DNA of 64,000 nt from Amia ocellicauda (Eukaryota > Chordata > Actinopteri > Amiiformes > Amiidae). The stretch spans positions 885,001-949,000 of the forward strand of contig NC_089853.1 in the NCBI RefSeq assembly GCF_036373705.1, in the 5' to 3' direction. The notes under the pieces are model-generated. The model saw nothing but the letters and a program-made list of their open reading frames with translations. It made no database searches and was not told the origin of the DNA. Position numbers and translations under genes: made by a program. Every line of letters starts with the position of its first letter. Position 1 is the first letter of the stretch. This document shows, piece after piece, positions 36,432-44,589 of the stretch.

Positions 36432-36801
36432 TGTGTGTGTCCTATGAATCCTACATAAGGATATTATTCCTTTTATACTATATATACACATACATACATC
36501 TAAAAAGACGACACGAGAGAGTAGAGTAACTTTAAGATACTATTACACTAACCAGTCCCAGAACAGCACTGTCCAGTGATGTGAACTGGCCTCTGTATAC
36601 CTGTGCAACGCTCTCCTGTCTGCCTGCAGGTACACGGAGTCCGAACAGGGGCTGCCCACTACCTACCAGCTCTGTAAGTGCTGCAGCCCTGTGGTGGGGC
36701 ACAGTGCGGAGGTGATCCTGTCCTGCCAGGGGGGCAGCACTCTCAGCATCACCTTTCCCATCCTGACTGGCTGCATCTGCAAGAAAATGGCCTGCGTCTA
36801 G
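10418..36801 (+). CDS. muc6: MUC6-type gel-forming mucin (gene A), 36 coding exons
   Basis: A secreted oligomeric mucin of about 2,448 residues. Exons joined by hand: 10418-10469, 10735-10785, 10972-11028, 11243-11326, 11829-11888, 12270-12329, 14580-14648, 14862-15090, 15343-15463, 15812-15902, 16066-16169, 16800-17010, 17681-17803, 18300-18420, 18667-18805, 19038-19142, 20033-20105, 23480-23617, 24149-24313, 24927-25021, 25180-25312, 25577-25820, 26316-26371, 26815-26924, 27067-27212, 27450-27591, 28319-28426, 28751-28939, 29350-29589, 29908-30064, 30377-30520, 31255-31317, 31822-32037, 32217-35180, 35742-35856, 36630-36801. All junctions are GT-AG and the frame stays open to TAG. Domain order is D1-D2-D'-D3-PTS-cystine knot without D4, VWC or CysD, which is the MUC6 architecture. 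D2 (GLCGNFNDN, SMGIREGTASRFVDSW) and the end of D3 (CTWHYQPCLCP, then a CYKCPSDEYF segment) also read like MUC6. Its role is a mucus gel, gastric in mammals. Exons 2-7 are the least certain. Confidence 0.9.
10796..10852. repeat. (TG)n microsatellite in gene A intron 2
   Basis: A TG dinucleotide run with few interruptions, starting just after the exon 2 donor GTGAGT. A long TG run right after a donor can influence splicing of the adjacent exon in other genes; no such effect can be shown here. Confidence 0.85.
12330..14579. other. Gene A intron 6, no further exon recognised
   Basis: A 2.25-kb intron holding the AT-rich minisatellite at 13141-13539, a TA run near 13652 and otherwise unique-looking DNA. 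I looked for additional small phase-1 exons of the linker type and found none I could defend. Confidence 0.45.
13141..13539. repeat. Minisatellite of about 11-bp units
   Basis: About 400 bp of units such as GTAAACACAGA, ATAAACACACA and ATAAACACAGC. The three common unit variants are ordered in larger blocks. Read on the minus strand it produces long Cys/Leu/Val/Tyr open frames in several phases, which are artefacts of the repeat. Confidence 0.92.
14862..18420 (+). CDS. muc6: Gene A D1 assembly (VWD1, C8, TIL), exons 8-14
   Basis: Residues about 145-477. VWD1 begins AVCSTWGYGHFLTFDNFMYD (exon 8) and contains the CGLCG motif as KMCGLCGDFNGD (exon 10). Exons 11-12 carry the C8 module (CQQDLC). 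Exons 13-14 encode the TIL module (GSLCQQTCTN; CPASFTPGCFC; ending ETPCETW). D1 and D2 of gel-forming mucins are not cleaved off and are thought to organise packing in acidic, calcium-rich granules. The acceptor region of exon 11 is duplicated 42 bp upstream, with a decoy donor after it. Confidence 0.9.
15215..15264. repeat. (ATT)n microsatellite in gene A intron 8
   Basis: A near-perfect ATT trinucleotide run in the intron between exons 8 and 9, about 80 bp before the exon 9 acceptor. Confidence 0.9.
17103..17513. mobile_element. Tc1/mariner-like MITE in gene A intron 12
   Basis: The element starts CAGTTAGGTCCATAAATATT and ends with the inverted copy AATATTTGTGCACCTAACTG, flanked by TA on both sides (17101-17102 and 17514-17515). 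Inner sequences are also inverted (GACAATTGTGTCACTGTCC matches the left part). Only about 410 bp remain and no transposase frame is intact, so it is non-autonomous. This terminal sequence is common in fish genomes, as I recall. Confidence 0.88.
17957..18025. mobile_element. Short dispersed repeat fragment
   Basis: The AATCAATCAACTGGTATAGTGCCCTTTGCAAAG-type start followed by an AGCACTTCAAAG element resembles a dispersed repeat seen across vertebrate genomes. A similar degenerate fragment lies at about 16630-16715, and another near 48050-48110. Family not assigned. Confidence 0.35.
18667..25820 (+). CDS. muc6: Gene A D2 assembly, exons 15-22
   Basis: Residues about 478-841. VWD2 opens with CAVEGGSHITSFDSHKYRFS. 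Exon 17 and exon 18 are separated by a 3.4-kb intron that holds a reversed LINE. At the exon 18/19 junction the usual CGLCG motif reads KGLCG, so the first cysteine is absent. C8-2 spans exons 20-21 (GKCHAEVDPHEYF; RCMFEICNYPHTVSYLCAVL). TIL2 lies in exon 22 (ELSCAPGQRFVYD ... GCTCPAQLYLDEHGHCV). Exon lengths 138, 165 and 95 nt for exons 18-20 match gene B exons 12-14 exactly. Confidence 0.9.
19530..19878. mobile_element. Short Tc1-like element in gene A intron 16
   Basis: Left end CAGACGAGTGACAAATTGAA and right end AATTTGTCACCCGTCTG form terminal inverted repeats, with TA just outside each. Inside, a remnant of a transposase N-terminal region is still readable on the + strand (DFERGVIIGARMAG). 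The rest is deleted. Confidence 0.82.
20166..23380 (-). mobile_element. APE-type LINE ORF2 remnant in gene A intron 17
   Basis: A 3.2-kb non-LTR retrotransposon on the strand opposite to gene A. From 23400 to 22800 on the minus strand is an endonuclease (IVFCGDFNARTGSEPD; ALGSSVVDYGITD). Around 21720-21560 are RT blocks (MRQGCSLSPTLFSIYINEL). Near 20680-20560 is a cysteine/histidine C-terminal motif (ENRLCGHCETGEVETEMHVL). The 3' end at 20166 is a polyA-like tail complement (AATTCAATTCAATTTGCTTT). Many stops and frameshifts make it inactive. CT-rich microsatellites bound it on both sides (20141-20166 and 23380-23409). The clade is not assigned. Confidence 0.8.
24456..24620 (-). mobile_element. 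SINE/LINE tail fragment, reversed, gene A intron 19
   Basis: Contains TTGGCAGATGCTCTTATCCAGGGCGACTTAC, the reverse of the tail carried by the SINEs near 29150 and 47640, then a CAAAGTGCAAAAATACAGTGCA extension. The same arrangement recurs at 31078-31195. It is the 3' part of a V-SINE-like or L2-like family. Confidence 0.6.
26316..27212 (+). CDS. muc6: Gene A D' region, exons 23-25
   Basis: Residues about 842-945, cysteine-rich. Exon 23 (CSCVNGVLDCSE) ends the second TIL/E segment. Exons 24 and 25 form the third TIL module (CNSSKVFHSCVNETQNACEP; SCVTGCFCPLGQYDDKLQGC), ending in LTTECNTW just as TIL modules do elsewhere. The intron between exons 24 and 25 contains a short tandem duplication with two extra CCAG acceptors, but neither gives a sensible join. 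Confidence 0.88.
27450..31317 (+). CDS. muc6: Gene A D3 assembly, exons 26-32
   Basis: Residues about 946-1293. VWD3 begins CLQYGEGHFRTFDDLSFTFD and has an intact CGLCG (VTLCGLCGNFNGKNGDDF, exon 29). C8-3 follows (exons 29-30: RQAWAQRRCDIIKS; YEACVQDGCACSTGGDCECI; VCVDWRTPDFC). Exons 31-32 complete the assembly with CTWHYQPCLCP and GCYKCPSDEYFNEALQRC. D3 is the part that forms interchain disulphides in the trans-Golgi. The exon 29 acceptor (CTCTCAG) is duplicated 34 bp upstream; use of the copy would shift the frame. The donor after exon 29 is GTCTGA, weaker than its neighbours. Confidence 0.9.
27738..28027. mobile_element. hAT-like MITE in gene A intron 26
   Basis: Left end CAGTGGTCTCCTACCCTGGTCCTGGAG and right end CCAGGACCAGGGTTAGAGACTACTG are imperfect inverted repeats, leaving a 290-bp non-coding element. 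Such CAGTGGT...ACCACTG-type ends are typical of hAT MITEs. I could not define a clean 8-bp target duplication. A short partial copy of the same end occurs near 53095-53120. Confidence 0.65.
28572..28603. repeat. Poly-A tract in gene A intron 27
   Basis: A run of 32 A residues between exons 27 and 28. No LINE or SINE body is recognisable immediately 5' of it. Confidence 0.9.
28965..29205 (+). mobile_element. tRNA-derived SINE (V-SINE-like) in gene A intron 28
   Basis: Reads TGGTCAGGGCTCTTGACTCTCAAGTGGAGGGTTGTAGGTTTAATTCC, a tRNA-like head with box B, then the TTGAGCAAGGTACTTTACC segment, a tail resembling CCCTGGATAAGGGTGTCTGCTAA and a TAA microsatellite end. It is a degenerate copy of the element at 47485. 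Confidence 0.7.
31078..31195 (-). mobile_element. SINE/LINE tail fragment, reversed, gene A intron 31
   Basis: TTGGCAGATGCCCTTATCCAGGGCGACTTACAAC followed by the same CAAAGTGCAAAAATA extension as at 24456. It ends about 60 bp before the exon 32 acceptor. Confidence 0.6.
31822..32037 (+). CDS. muc6: Gene A short PTS exon (exon 33)
   Basis: A 72-residue Thr/Pro-rich exon, starting ELPKKPTTTEPPSTT and ending in a non-repetitive tail with AAIITQSMWTTQKVTPQIHF. It is a small copy of the giant exon that follows: both exons start after GTGTCTTTCAG, begin with nearly the same codons, end with nearly the same tail, and share the first bases of the next intron. Its O-glycan sites are threonines. Confidence 0.88.
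32155..32187. repeat. (GA)n microsatellite before exon 34
   Basis: A GA run in the short 179-bp intron between the two PTS exons, about 30 bp before the acceptor of exon 34. It is absent from the matching position before exon 33. Confidence 0.88.
32217..35060. repeat. Coding tandem repeat array in gene A
   Basis: DNA-level higher-order tandem repeat coding for the Thr/Pro stalk. Blocks of roughly 200-300 bp recur about 11 times and are near-identical over long spans, for example the copies around 33300-33560 and 34080-34340. Such identity points to recent unequal exchange or gene conversion and makes this part prone to assembly collapse. Confidence 0.88.
32217..35180 (+). CDS. muc6: Gene A giant mucin (PTS) exon 34
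   Basis: One 2,964-nt exon encoding 988 residues dominated by Thr with Pro, Gln and Ser, the heavily O-glycosylated stalk of the mucin. A higher-order repeat is visible: the marker TETSSTRQTPSTTLSTQQPT, or variants such as RTKETSST, occurs 11 times, between blocks like TQPPTTPTLPEFTTT and TQPPSTTLTTQQPTT. Repeat lengths differ, so expansion and contraction are likely. There are no cysteines in the repeats and no CysD. The last 30 or so residues are not repetitive (SPAAIITRSMWTTQKITPQI). The reverse strand is also free of stops in long stretches because of the ACA/ACC codon composition; that is a by-product. Confidence 0.92.
35742..36801 (+). CDS. muc6: Gene A C-terminal cystine knot, exons 35-36
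   Basis: The last 95 residues contain the spaced cysteines of a CTCK domain: CRMTNSIRVISVQNC and VQTCQGTCSS in exon 35, then YQLCKCCSPVV, EVILSCQGG and the end ILTGCICKKMACV before TAG at 36799-36801. In mucins this domain makes the ER dimer. It follows the PTS exon directly, with no VWD4, VWC or CysD between, as in MUC6. Confidence 0.93.
36402..36424. repeat. (TA)n microsatellite in gene A intron 35
   Basis: A short TA run in the last intron, about 200 bp before exon 36. Confidence 0.85.
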
Positions 36802-37281
36802 CCAGGTGGGAGGGGTGTGGGGACAGACTGGAGAAGTAGAGAGGGAGTAGATCAGGGTAGGGCAGCTCCCCACCTTGGGGCCGAGGGCTTTCTGGTGTCC
36901 ACTCCACCTCCAGTCTGGAGTGATTACTAATGTTCACAAAGTCCAGTCTTTTACTGGTTCCAGGTCTTAGCGAAGGGACTATGGATCCTGCAGGAGCCTC
37001 GAGCCCCTCAAGGACAGGAGCTGCCCTACCCTGCTGTAGAGCTTGTAGCGTAGGAAGAATCACAGGCCGCAGCACAGACAGGTAGCATCAGATCCAATCA
37101 GAAACAGAGCAGTAAAAACAGGGGTGGACAGGTTGACATGTTTCTCAGTCTTTTATTGATCTGCTGCTGAAATGTTCAGGGTGAGCTATTGATTTTCTTA
37201 TCTTAGGTTGTAGTCTGTAAGAAATGAGTCTAGTGTCACATGCTTTGAATGCCTTGTAGGTGGTGAAAAACTGTTAATAAA
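36802..37281 (+). terminator. Gene A 3' untranslated region and polyA signal
   Basis: AATAAA at 37276-37281 is the first good polyadenylation signal after the stop codon, giving a 3' UTR of about 0.5 kb. Cleavage would be expected near 37295-37300. A GT-rich stretch follows only loosely. Confidence 0.6.
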
Positions 37282-37299
37282 AAAGCTTAAAAACGATAC

Positions 37300-40200
37300 A
37301 TGAACAAATTGTGCCTCTTTCTGAGCCAGTATGCTTTGAAGTGATCTGCCTCAGCTCACATGCACCCCGACCTGCAGTCAATAACCTGCCACTGTCTTCA
37401 CCCGCAAAGCAGCAGCAAATACTGTCTGAATCAAAGGCTTTATTATGAGACAGCTGTGTGGAGGTCATGTTTACTGAAGATGAGCACTTATACACATGAG
37501 TCATGGACAATTAAACTGCTGTACATTTTCACATTCAGGTCAGCAGTCACACCTGGAGGTGGAGAGGGGTCTGTTAATACACTCTGAATTTGTTTTAATG
37601 CTCACAAAGATGACCACAGTGTACACCCTCAGACTGTGGCAACACAAAGCTCAATGTCTGGTCTGCTGCCTCGTCCCTCCAGAGAACTAGCTGTACTAAA
37701 GCTGGCCAGGCACTTGGGGTTACTCCGTTGATAAGGCCGCATTCCCCCCAGTAACCCACACCGCTTGCAGGCTCTTTCGGTTTCTTACTGAGAAACAAAC
37801 CCAAGATCAGCTTTGAAAATGAGACCAAGACATTGAATAGAAGTGATACACAAGTTTAATCGCCAGCACCTGGAGTACGATACAAAGCAGAAAAAATGCA
37901 TTGAACTTTAATATTGTAGCGTTCTCTATGCTGATGGTGTTTCTTGCATGCTGGGGGGGGTGCTGACGTTGTTTTCTTCATGCTAGCGGGGGGGTGCGGT
38001 GACTCCTGCTGCCCTGCCCTGCACTGACCCGAAGCTCTGCTTGTCCTAAACGCCAACAGCCAGCTGGAAAGCAAACTCCTCTGTCCTGTAACAGTTTCTG
38101 TTCTAACCTTTTAAGCCCTGCAAATATAAATCTTAAAATAAATAAATCACTTGTAAACACTATCTGGGCGTCATGGTTCATGGAGAGCACAGTGCTCCCT
38201 GGTGGGGCGCTGTCCGTTTCTGGGTGCACACCATCCACATGCACACAGCCAGGCAAGGAATGACACGTGCACACACACATATATACACACACACACACAC
38301 AGGTCAAAAGTCAAAGGCCAGCATGTGTGTGCGGAAAGCAGCACTGAGCCACACTATACAATGTGTGCAATGCATCGGACTCATGGAATCTCTTTGATGC
38401 AGCTCGCTTCGGCCCACACTGCTCTCATCACCCCTGGGGAAGCATGAACAAGAGTGTCCTGCAAAGCGAACCCAGAGGAATGTTCAAACAGTGTCGCACA
38501 AAGCCTACAGGGATATTGATTTGACTACACCACCCCTTAATCATACCAGTAGTAAGGGCAACGCCGAGGTAACAGATCTCATATAGTTTTCCCCTGGTAA
38601 ATATTGTGATCCCCCGTTGTAGAAGTGTCCAAAGAAAAAAAACTGAACAACTTCATTGATAAGGATAGGTTAGTGGCGATTGGTGAAAAACTAAAGATAA
38701 GGTGCTTAGATTGCAAAGAAAACATATATAAAAGGTGGCTTTTCCAACAGTAATGCCAGTATCTCTGCAGAGAGCTCCCAACACGTGGTAGTGAAACTCT
38801 GAGCCAACTGTGAAGCAGAGAATTGACTGTACGCTGAGGCCAAAGACTTGTGTGCAAACAAGATGTGTGCCTGTGTGTGTTTGTTTCTATGTGTAAAACC
38901 GCTATATTTAGAGATAATCCAGAGATCAATGGAAAACTTGAATGTACTCACAAACATCATGTTTGTTTTAACCCCAGAAGGGTGCACTCAGAATCGATAC
39001 ATAAGGGGTGCTTTTACATTTTATTGTAGGAAGAGCAGTCCAAGCTAGTGCTAATCAAGCTCAACCAGCCATAAGTGTAAAGTGCTGTCGAGTCTCTCCA
39101 TTTCTTCCAATAAGCAGCAAAAGCACAGATCGGATCAGTTCAAAGCAAAAACAAAAACTAATAGAATAAACTTTGCTACACAAGCACTAAAGCAAGAACC
39201 AAAAGCAAAAATAATAAAACTGAATGCAATATAAACAACAGTTGCCAACTCTTCACCTTGGCTGAAGCGAAACAACCAGTCTCCTCTCCCAGGTTGATCA
39301 CCCCATGATAACGGCAGCAGCGAGACCAGCCAGTGGCGTGAACCGCAACAGATTCACCGAAGGATTCAGTTGTCATCAATGCGTCGTCGTAATCAATGCA
39401 CATCAGGCTCTTTTGAATTACAGAGTTGTATGGAGGATTATAAGGGTCAAAATTAAATATTTAATTCATAAATTAATTCATCAATTTGTAAATTAATCAG
39501 TTATTTAATCAATTAATAAATAAATTCAGTCATTTATTTCGCTGTCTGCCAAGTGATCGTTGAATTTTCATTTTAATGTTTGTCAATCACCTGAGGGGGC
39601 AGGTTATCACCTTCACGAGGCACACGCAGAGGGCGGGTCAATCGATGGAGCACTAAATGTGATGCAGGGGGGCTGTGCTGGTGGGGAGGGGGGACTAGTT
39701 TTGAGAATATTTCAGTCCGGTTTGACCCGTGACAACCACTTAAAAGAATCCTAAGTACTGCATTATTAATGTCCAGAAAGCACATGTAATAGAGTGTTGT
39801 TACCCCCCCACACACATTTTTCTCAAGTTATACATGTATTTTTAAATAATTCCAATAATTTAGTCTATATAGACTACACCTAATTGACACAGATGGCTGC
39901 GGCTATTTAAAACAGTTTTCACAGGGGGGCACTTCACATGCATTTGCTGGTATAGTGGTTAAGATACACCGCTGCGAACCTGGCTTTGTGGGTCCGATTC
40001 CACACAGGGTTGGTGTTATGTCTGATGTAGGTGTGATGATGACAAACGGGGGAACAATTGCCACCATCACATGACCACACCACCCCTATTTTATTCCAGT
40101 GAGAAGGGGGTCTCACTTTTCCCCCCCCTCTCCCCGCACAGGCTTTAGCAAGATCCCGATGCACACACCACTGAGTCAAAATTCAGAGTTACACACAAGT

Positions 40201-42100
40201 TTATTTCAATGGCTGCCAGGAGGGGCACGAAGTCAGCTGGGCTAGAGGCCCCATTACCAACAATAAAAATAATTAAAACCACCTTTAATAATAGGCGATT
40301 GCGCTCGCAATCTTGCAAAGAAAACAAACACAAAATGTTTAAAAGACAGGCACTAAAATCACTAAAACTAATCCTAAAAAAATCCCCAATAAAACTATAC
40401 TAAAAGCCAAGCCTGTCTTGCCTGCCCCCCCCCCCCAATAGTCAAAGTCCCGGAATTACAGTGCAAATATACAAAGGGAGTCTCATAGTCACGAATGTCC
40501 ATTCGAGTTTGTAGCAGGTAGATCTCTAGGTGGCTTGGCAGCACGGGGTCCCCCGTCCACATTGTCAGCCTCTGTTCCAGGCTCTGCAGTGCCACCAATC
40601 CTGGGAAGGGAGAGAGAAACAAGGAAAAAAAATTCAGGAGGGATGCATCATTGAGGCCGGGTAAGTGAAACCACACACACTACAGATGTTTTTTTCTCAT
40701 TCACATCCTCTGCTATCCTTTTCCCCAGTGTGTCTCTACACAGGTGCACTACTTTCCGCCTCGGGCCCAGCTGACCACCGGGGGAACACACCGTCTCTAC
40801 CAGCCCTGCGACATAAGTAGAAATAGTGCAGACTCAGTCCAGTATCTATACTCAGATGAACCATTTCTTTTTCTCCTCAGGATGCCACACTTGTGTTACG
40901 AAGAGACAGCCAGGAGCCAGGAAAGGTGCACAGCAATCATCAGCCAAAACTCTCATTCAAGACCAAGGAGAGTTTTCCCATAGGACAGAGTACTTATCCT
41001 GCCGTGAACAATTCCCTTGTTCCAATCAGCGGCTTCCTCTGTCCCTCAATGCTGTCTTCCTAGCCTTTAATGTTCCCAATTGCCGCCTGCCTGCCTATAT
41101 ACACAAGTATATACATCATTATTATCATCTTCCTGGAGTTAATTGGTAGAACGAACAAATATGAGGTGATTAATAAGGCCTTTACACAGCTTCTTAATTA
41201 GAATTGCGTTTCAATAAGAACAACTGTTTGGGGAATGTGAAATAGTAGCAAAATGTAAGATAAAGCAAGTTAAATTAACATCAGTTAGAGTGGTTCAATT
41301 TCAGCCAAATTAAGTGTAAGAAATCAATAAACAATATAATGTTGAACCATGCATTCTGCTTTTGTGTCTTTATGGTGAGGTGTAGTTTGTATGCGATTAG
41401 GGTTGGATTTATTTACATTATTATAAAAAATTATGTAAAAGCTCTTATTTCTCCAGCACCCCCATTGCAAACTACTGAAGCAACCAGGGCTGTGTAATGC
41501 TTTGAGAAGCGCCCCTACACTCCATACCTTTAAGCAGTGGCGAACCATGCCTTCTATACCTCCACCTCCCTCAAAAAAAAAAATCACTAACAAAAAATAA
41601 GGGGCGTCCCTGGCCATTTTTCTGCTTTAGGCAAAATATAATTTTACTGCTCCATCTTCGAAAATCGCATTGTTGTAGTTACGCGCGCACGCACACTACC
41701 GGACATCACGGAGGCAGTCACTTTATGAACAACAATCATTCAACAAGTGTGTGGAAACAAAATGCAACCAGTTCAAATGCAACATTGTAACAAAACCAGC
41801 AATAAAAAATCAGTTTCACTAACCAATGATGTTCACTTGAAAACAAAATCCATCCTGCTGTGTTTTGGTGTTTTTGTGCAGCCTTAAACAGCTAAGATTA
41901 TCGTAGCCTTTCCAACTCCATGCACCCTTGTCGGTCCCAAAACAAGCCCCCCAGCAGTACAGCCTCTTGTGTCGAACTGAGCCTGTAAGCCTAGTGTATC
42001 GTTCCCAGTTGCTAGCCTGAAAATGGCGAACATATCCCGCTTTTGCCGGTTGATTGAGCTGGAGATGTCTCCGGCGTTGGGCGGCCTTTTTTAACTTATC
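37300..42100. other. Intergenic region between the two mucin genes
   Basis: No coding gene is recognised. The stretch contains a CA run at about 38263-38300, an AT-rich tract at 39440-39530 made of repeated AATTAAT words, a tRNA-like SINE head at about 39950-40020 and other anonymous DNA. The sequence from 40170 (ACACACAAGTTTATTTCAATGG) has the look of a retroelement end, but I see no partner. Open frames here are short and lack motifs. Confidence 0.4.
39950..40020 (+). mobile_element. tRNA-derived SINE head fragment
   Basis: GGTATAGTGGTTAAGATACACCGCTGCGAACCTGGCTTTGTGGGTCCGATTCC has boxes A and B of a tRNA-like pol III promoter. There is no intact tRNA fold or SINE body, so it is a fragment and not a tRNA gene. 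Confidence 0.45.
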
Positions 42101-43655
42101 AGCATAAATGAGGAGGAGGCACTAAAGGGACTAATTAAAAACAAACAAATCAGCTGGGCCAGATGGTATATTTCTAACAGTACTTAAAGAAATGAGGGAA
42201 ATGATTTATAGGCCGCTAACTCGATTATTCCAAATGACACTTAGAACAGGGGATGTGCCAACTGACTGGAAGACAGCAAATGTCATACCAATCCACAAGA
42301 AAGGGGACAAAACTGAGCCAGGAAATTACAGACCAATCAGTCTCACCTGCATCACCTGTAAAATGTTGGAGAAAATGATTAGACAGAAAATAGAGGAGCA
42401 TCTTAATGAAAACCATATTCTTGAAGATAGTCAACATGGGTTTAGACGAGGCAGATCATTTTTTCAACATCCAACTGCAGCTGTAGATCAGGTAAAAGCA
42501 TATGATATGATATACTTACATTTTCAAAAAGCTATTGATAAGGTTACACACCAAAGACTGATCCTCAAATTGGAAGCTGTAGGCATTCAGGGTAATGTAA
42601 GTAGATGGATTATGAACTGGTTGATGTATAGGAAACAGAGGGTGTTGATTAGAGTAGTTGCTTCTCACTGGAGTGAGGTTGTTAGTGGAGTTCCACAGGG
42701 ATCAGTACTAGGGCCTGTGCTTTTTCTAATCTATATTAATGATCTGGACTCTGGGATAGTTAGCAAACTTGTCAAATTTGCAGATGATACTAAAATAGGT
42801 GGCTCAGCAGATACAATCTTGGCAGCACAGGCTATTCAGAGGGACTTAGATAATATTCAGTTGTGGGCCGACACCTGGCAAATGAAATTCAATGTGGACA
42901 AGTGCAAGGTATTACATGCAGGTAACAAAAATGTCCACTATAATTACACTATGGGAGGACTAGAACTAGATGAAGTAACGCATGAGAAAGACCTAGGAGT
43001 CTATGTGGACTCCTCACTTTCTCCATCCAAACATTGTGGGGAAGCAATAAAAAAGGCAAACAGGATGTTAGAGTATATTGTCAAAAGTGTAGAATTGAGA
43101 ACAAGGGCAGTGATGTTCAGACTGTACAATGCACTAGTTAGAGCTCATCTGGATACTGTGGACAGTTCTGGGCTCCACACTTCAAGAAAGATATCGCTGC
43201 TCTAGAGGCAGTTCAGAGGAGAGCATCCAGACTTATTCCAGGTCTGAAGGGAAAGTCCTACTGAGAGACTGAGGACCTGAACCTTTTCACCCTGGAACAG
43301 AGGAGACTACGTGGGGACTTGATCCAAGTCTTCAAAATCATGAAAGGCATCGACCACATCAAACCAGAGGAGCTTTTCCAGATCAGCAGGGACACACACC
43401 AGGGACACAAATGGAAATTGGGCTTCAAGACATTCAAGACGGAAAACAGGAGACACTTCTTCACACAGAGAGTAGTCACAATCTGAACAAACTCCCCAGC
43501 GATGTGGTAGAAGATGAAAGTTTGGGAACATTTAAAAATAGATTGGATAGGATCCTTGGATCACTTAGTTATTAATGGACACCAAACGAGCACGATGGGG
43601 CGAATGGCCTTCTCTCGTTTGTAAACTTTGTAATGTTCTTATGTTCTTATGTTGT
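42100..43655 (+). mobile_element. CR1-clade LINE, 5' truncated, with intact 3' end
   Basis: A 5'-truncated CR1 copy on the + strand. Its RT region is open from 42192 to 43205 (GNYRPISLTC, HGFRRGRS, VPQGSVLGPVLF, FADDTKIGG, EKDLGVYVDSSLS). A short deletion removes residues after HGFRRGRS, where the other copy reads CLTNLLEF. The C-terminal part (43205-43580) is in other frames. The 3' end reads GGGGCGAATGGCCTTCTCTC and finishes in about two and a half ATGTTCTT units (43632-43655), the CR1 type of terminal microsatellite. It lies between the two mucin genes, same strand. Confidence 0.9.
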
Positions 43656-43659
43656 ATCC

Positions 43660-44338
43660 GATTTCCTAGATACTGGGGTATGCCTATGACATCACGCATA
43701 TATTAACTTGGATGGTTTGCGATTTTGCAGAGAAAATTACTGCGATTATACATTAAAAGTATCAATATCCCCTTCTGTATAAGAAGGCTTAGATTTTGAC
43801 AGCCTCTGCTAATTAATCACGTTTCAAATGGTTTTGCTCTTAAAGGAAATTAAGACTGACTTTTCATAGACTCCCACCTGACCCCGAACGGAGAAAAATA
43901 TTCAATATTGAAAGTGATATCACTAATAAAATGTAAATAAAATAAAAGTTGTCAACATTTCATATACTTTAACGGGCACATTATATATAAATATATAAAC
44001 ACACATTCAGGAAACGATGTCTGAATTGGCACCAGTGTAATATGTTCTGCATATAACAATCAAATATGTATCCTTTGCATTTTCTCACAATGAAGTAAAT
44101 ATAGGATATGCTAGGTATGTGTAATTATATATTTGATAAGAACATACAAGTGTAAAATACATGTTTGCCTGGTATATTCAATACAAATGTAAAGTGTAAC
44201 TAAAAACGTGTGGCGCAGTGTTTTGGAACAGTTAATTACAATCGATATTGAACGCATGGAATACGTTAGAACCAAAATACACTTGAATGTGTATTTTTTC
44301 AATATAAATTGCATTTAATTACATTCTTATAGCATTTG

Positions 44339-44340
<2 letters not shown>
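43660..44340. other. Distal upstream region of gene B
   Basis: AT-rich, non-coding, with no transposon ends recognised. It leads into a pure AT microsatellite. Nothing gene-like on either strand. Confidence 0.45.

Positions 44341-44388
<48 letters not shown>
44341..44388. repeat. (AT)n microsatellite in the gene B promoter
   Basis: 24 uninterrupted AT units ending about 60 bp before the TATA box of gene B. Being self-complementary it could extrude a cruciform, and its length probably varies between individuals. Confidence 0.93.
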
Positions 44389-44394
<6 letters not shown>

Positions 44395-44448
44395 TTTCCA
44401 TAGGGGTTGAAAGACGCACCCAGGTTTGGAGCTATCGCGTTGTGAGCG

Positions 44449-44456
44449 TATAAAAG
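44449..44456 (+). promoter_or_regulatory. TATA box of mucin gene B
   Basis: TATAAAAG lies 65 bp before the ATG at 44514. Transcription starting near 44480 would give a leader of only about 35 bases. This is a strong, canonical TATA element. Confidence 0.8.
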
Positions 44457-44513
44457 GAGGTGTGTCGCGGGGGAGCCCCAGCAGTCACCTGTGCAGCTCC
44501 TCACCTGAGCACG

Positions 44514-44589
44514 ATGGGGATGAACGCAGTGCGGATCTTGCTTGTGTGTGCGGCCCTCACCTGCGCTGCGGGGACGCGATGGGAAACAG
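44514..44589 (+). CDS. Gene B exon 1: signal peptide
   Basis: [20 protein letters not shown] is a typical cleavable signal with a hydrophobic core. A second ATG at codon 3 could also serve. The exon ends in ACAG before GTTTTTCG, a weak donor, but the phase-1 join to exon 2 ([15 protein letters not shown]) is the expected mucin start. Confidence 0.82.
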
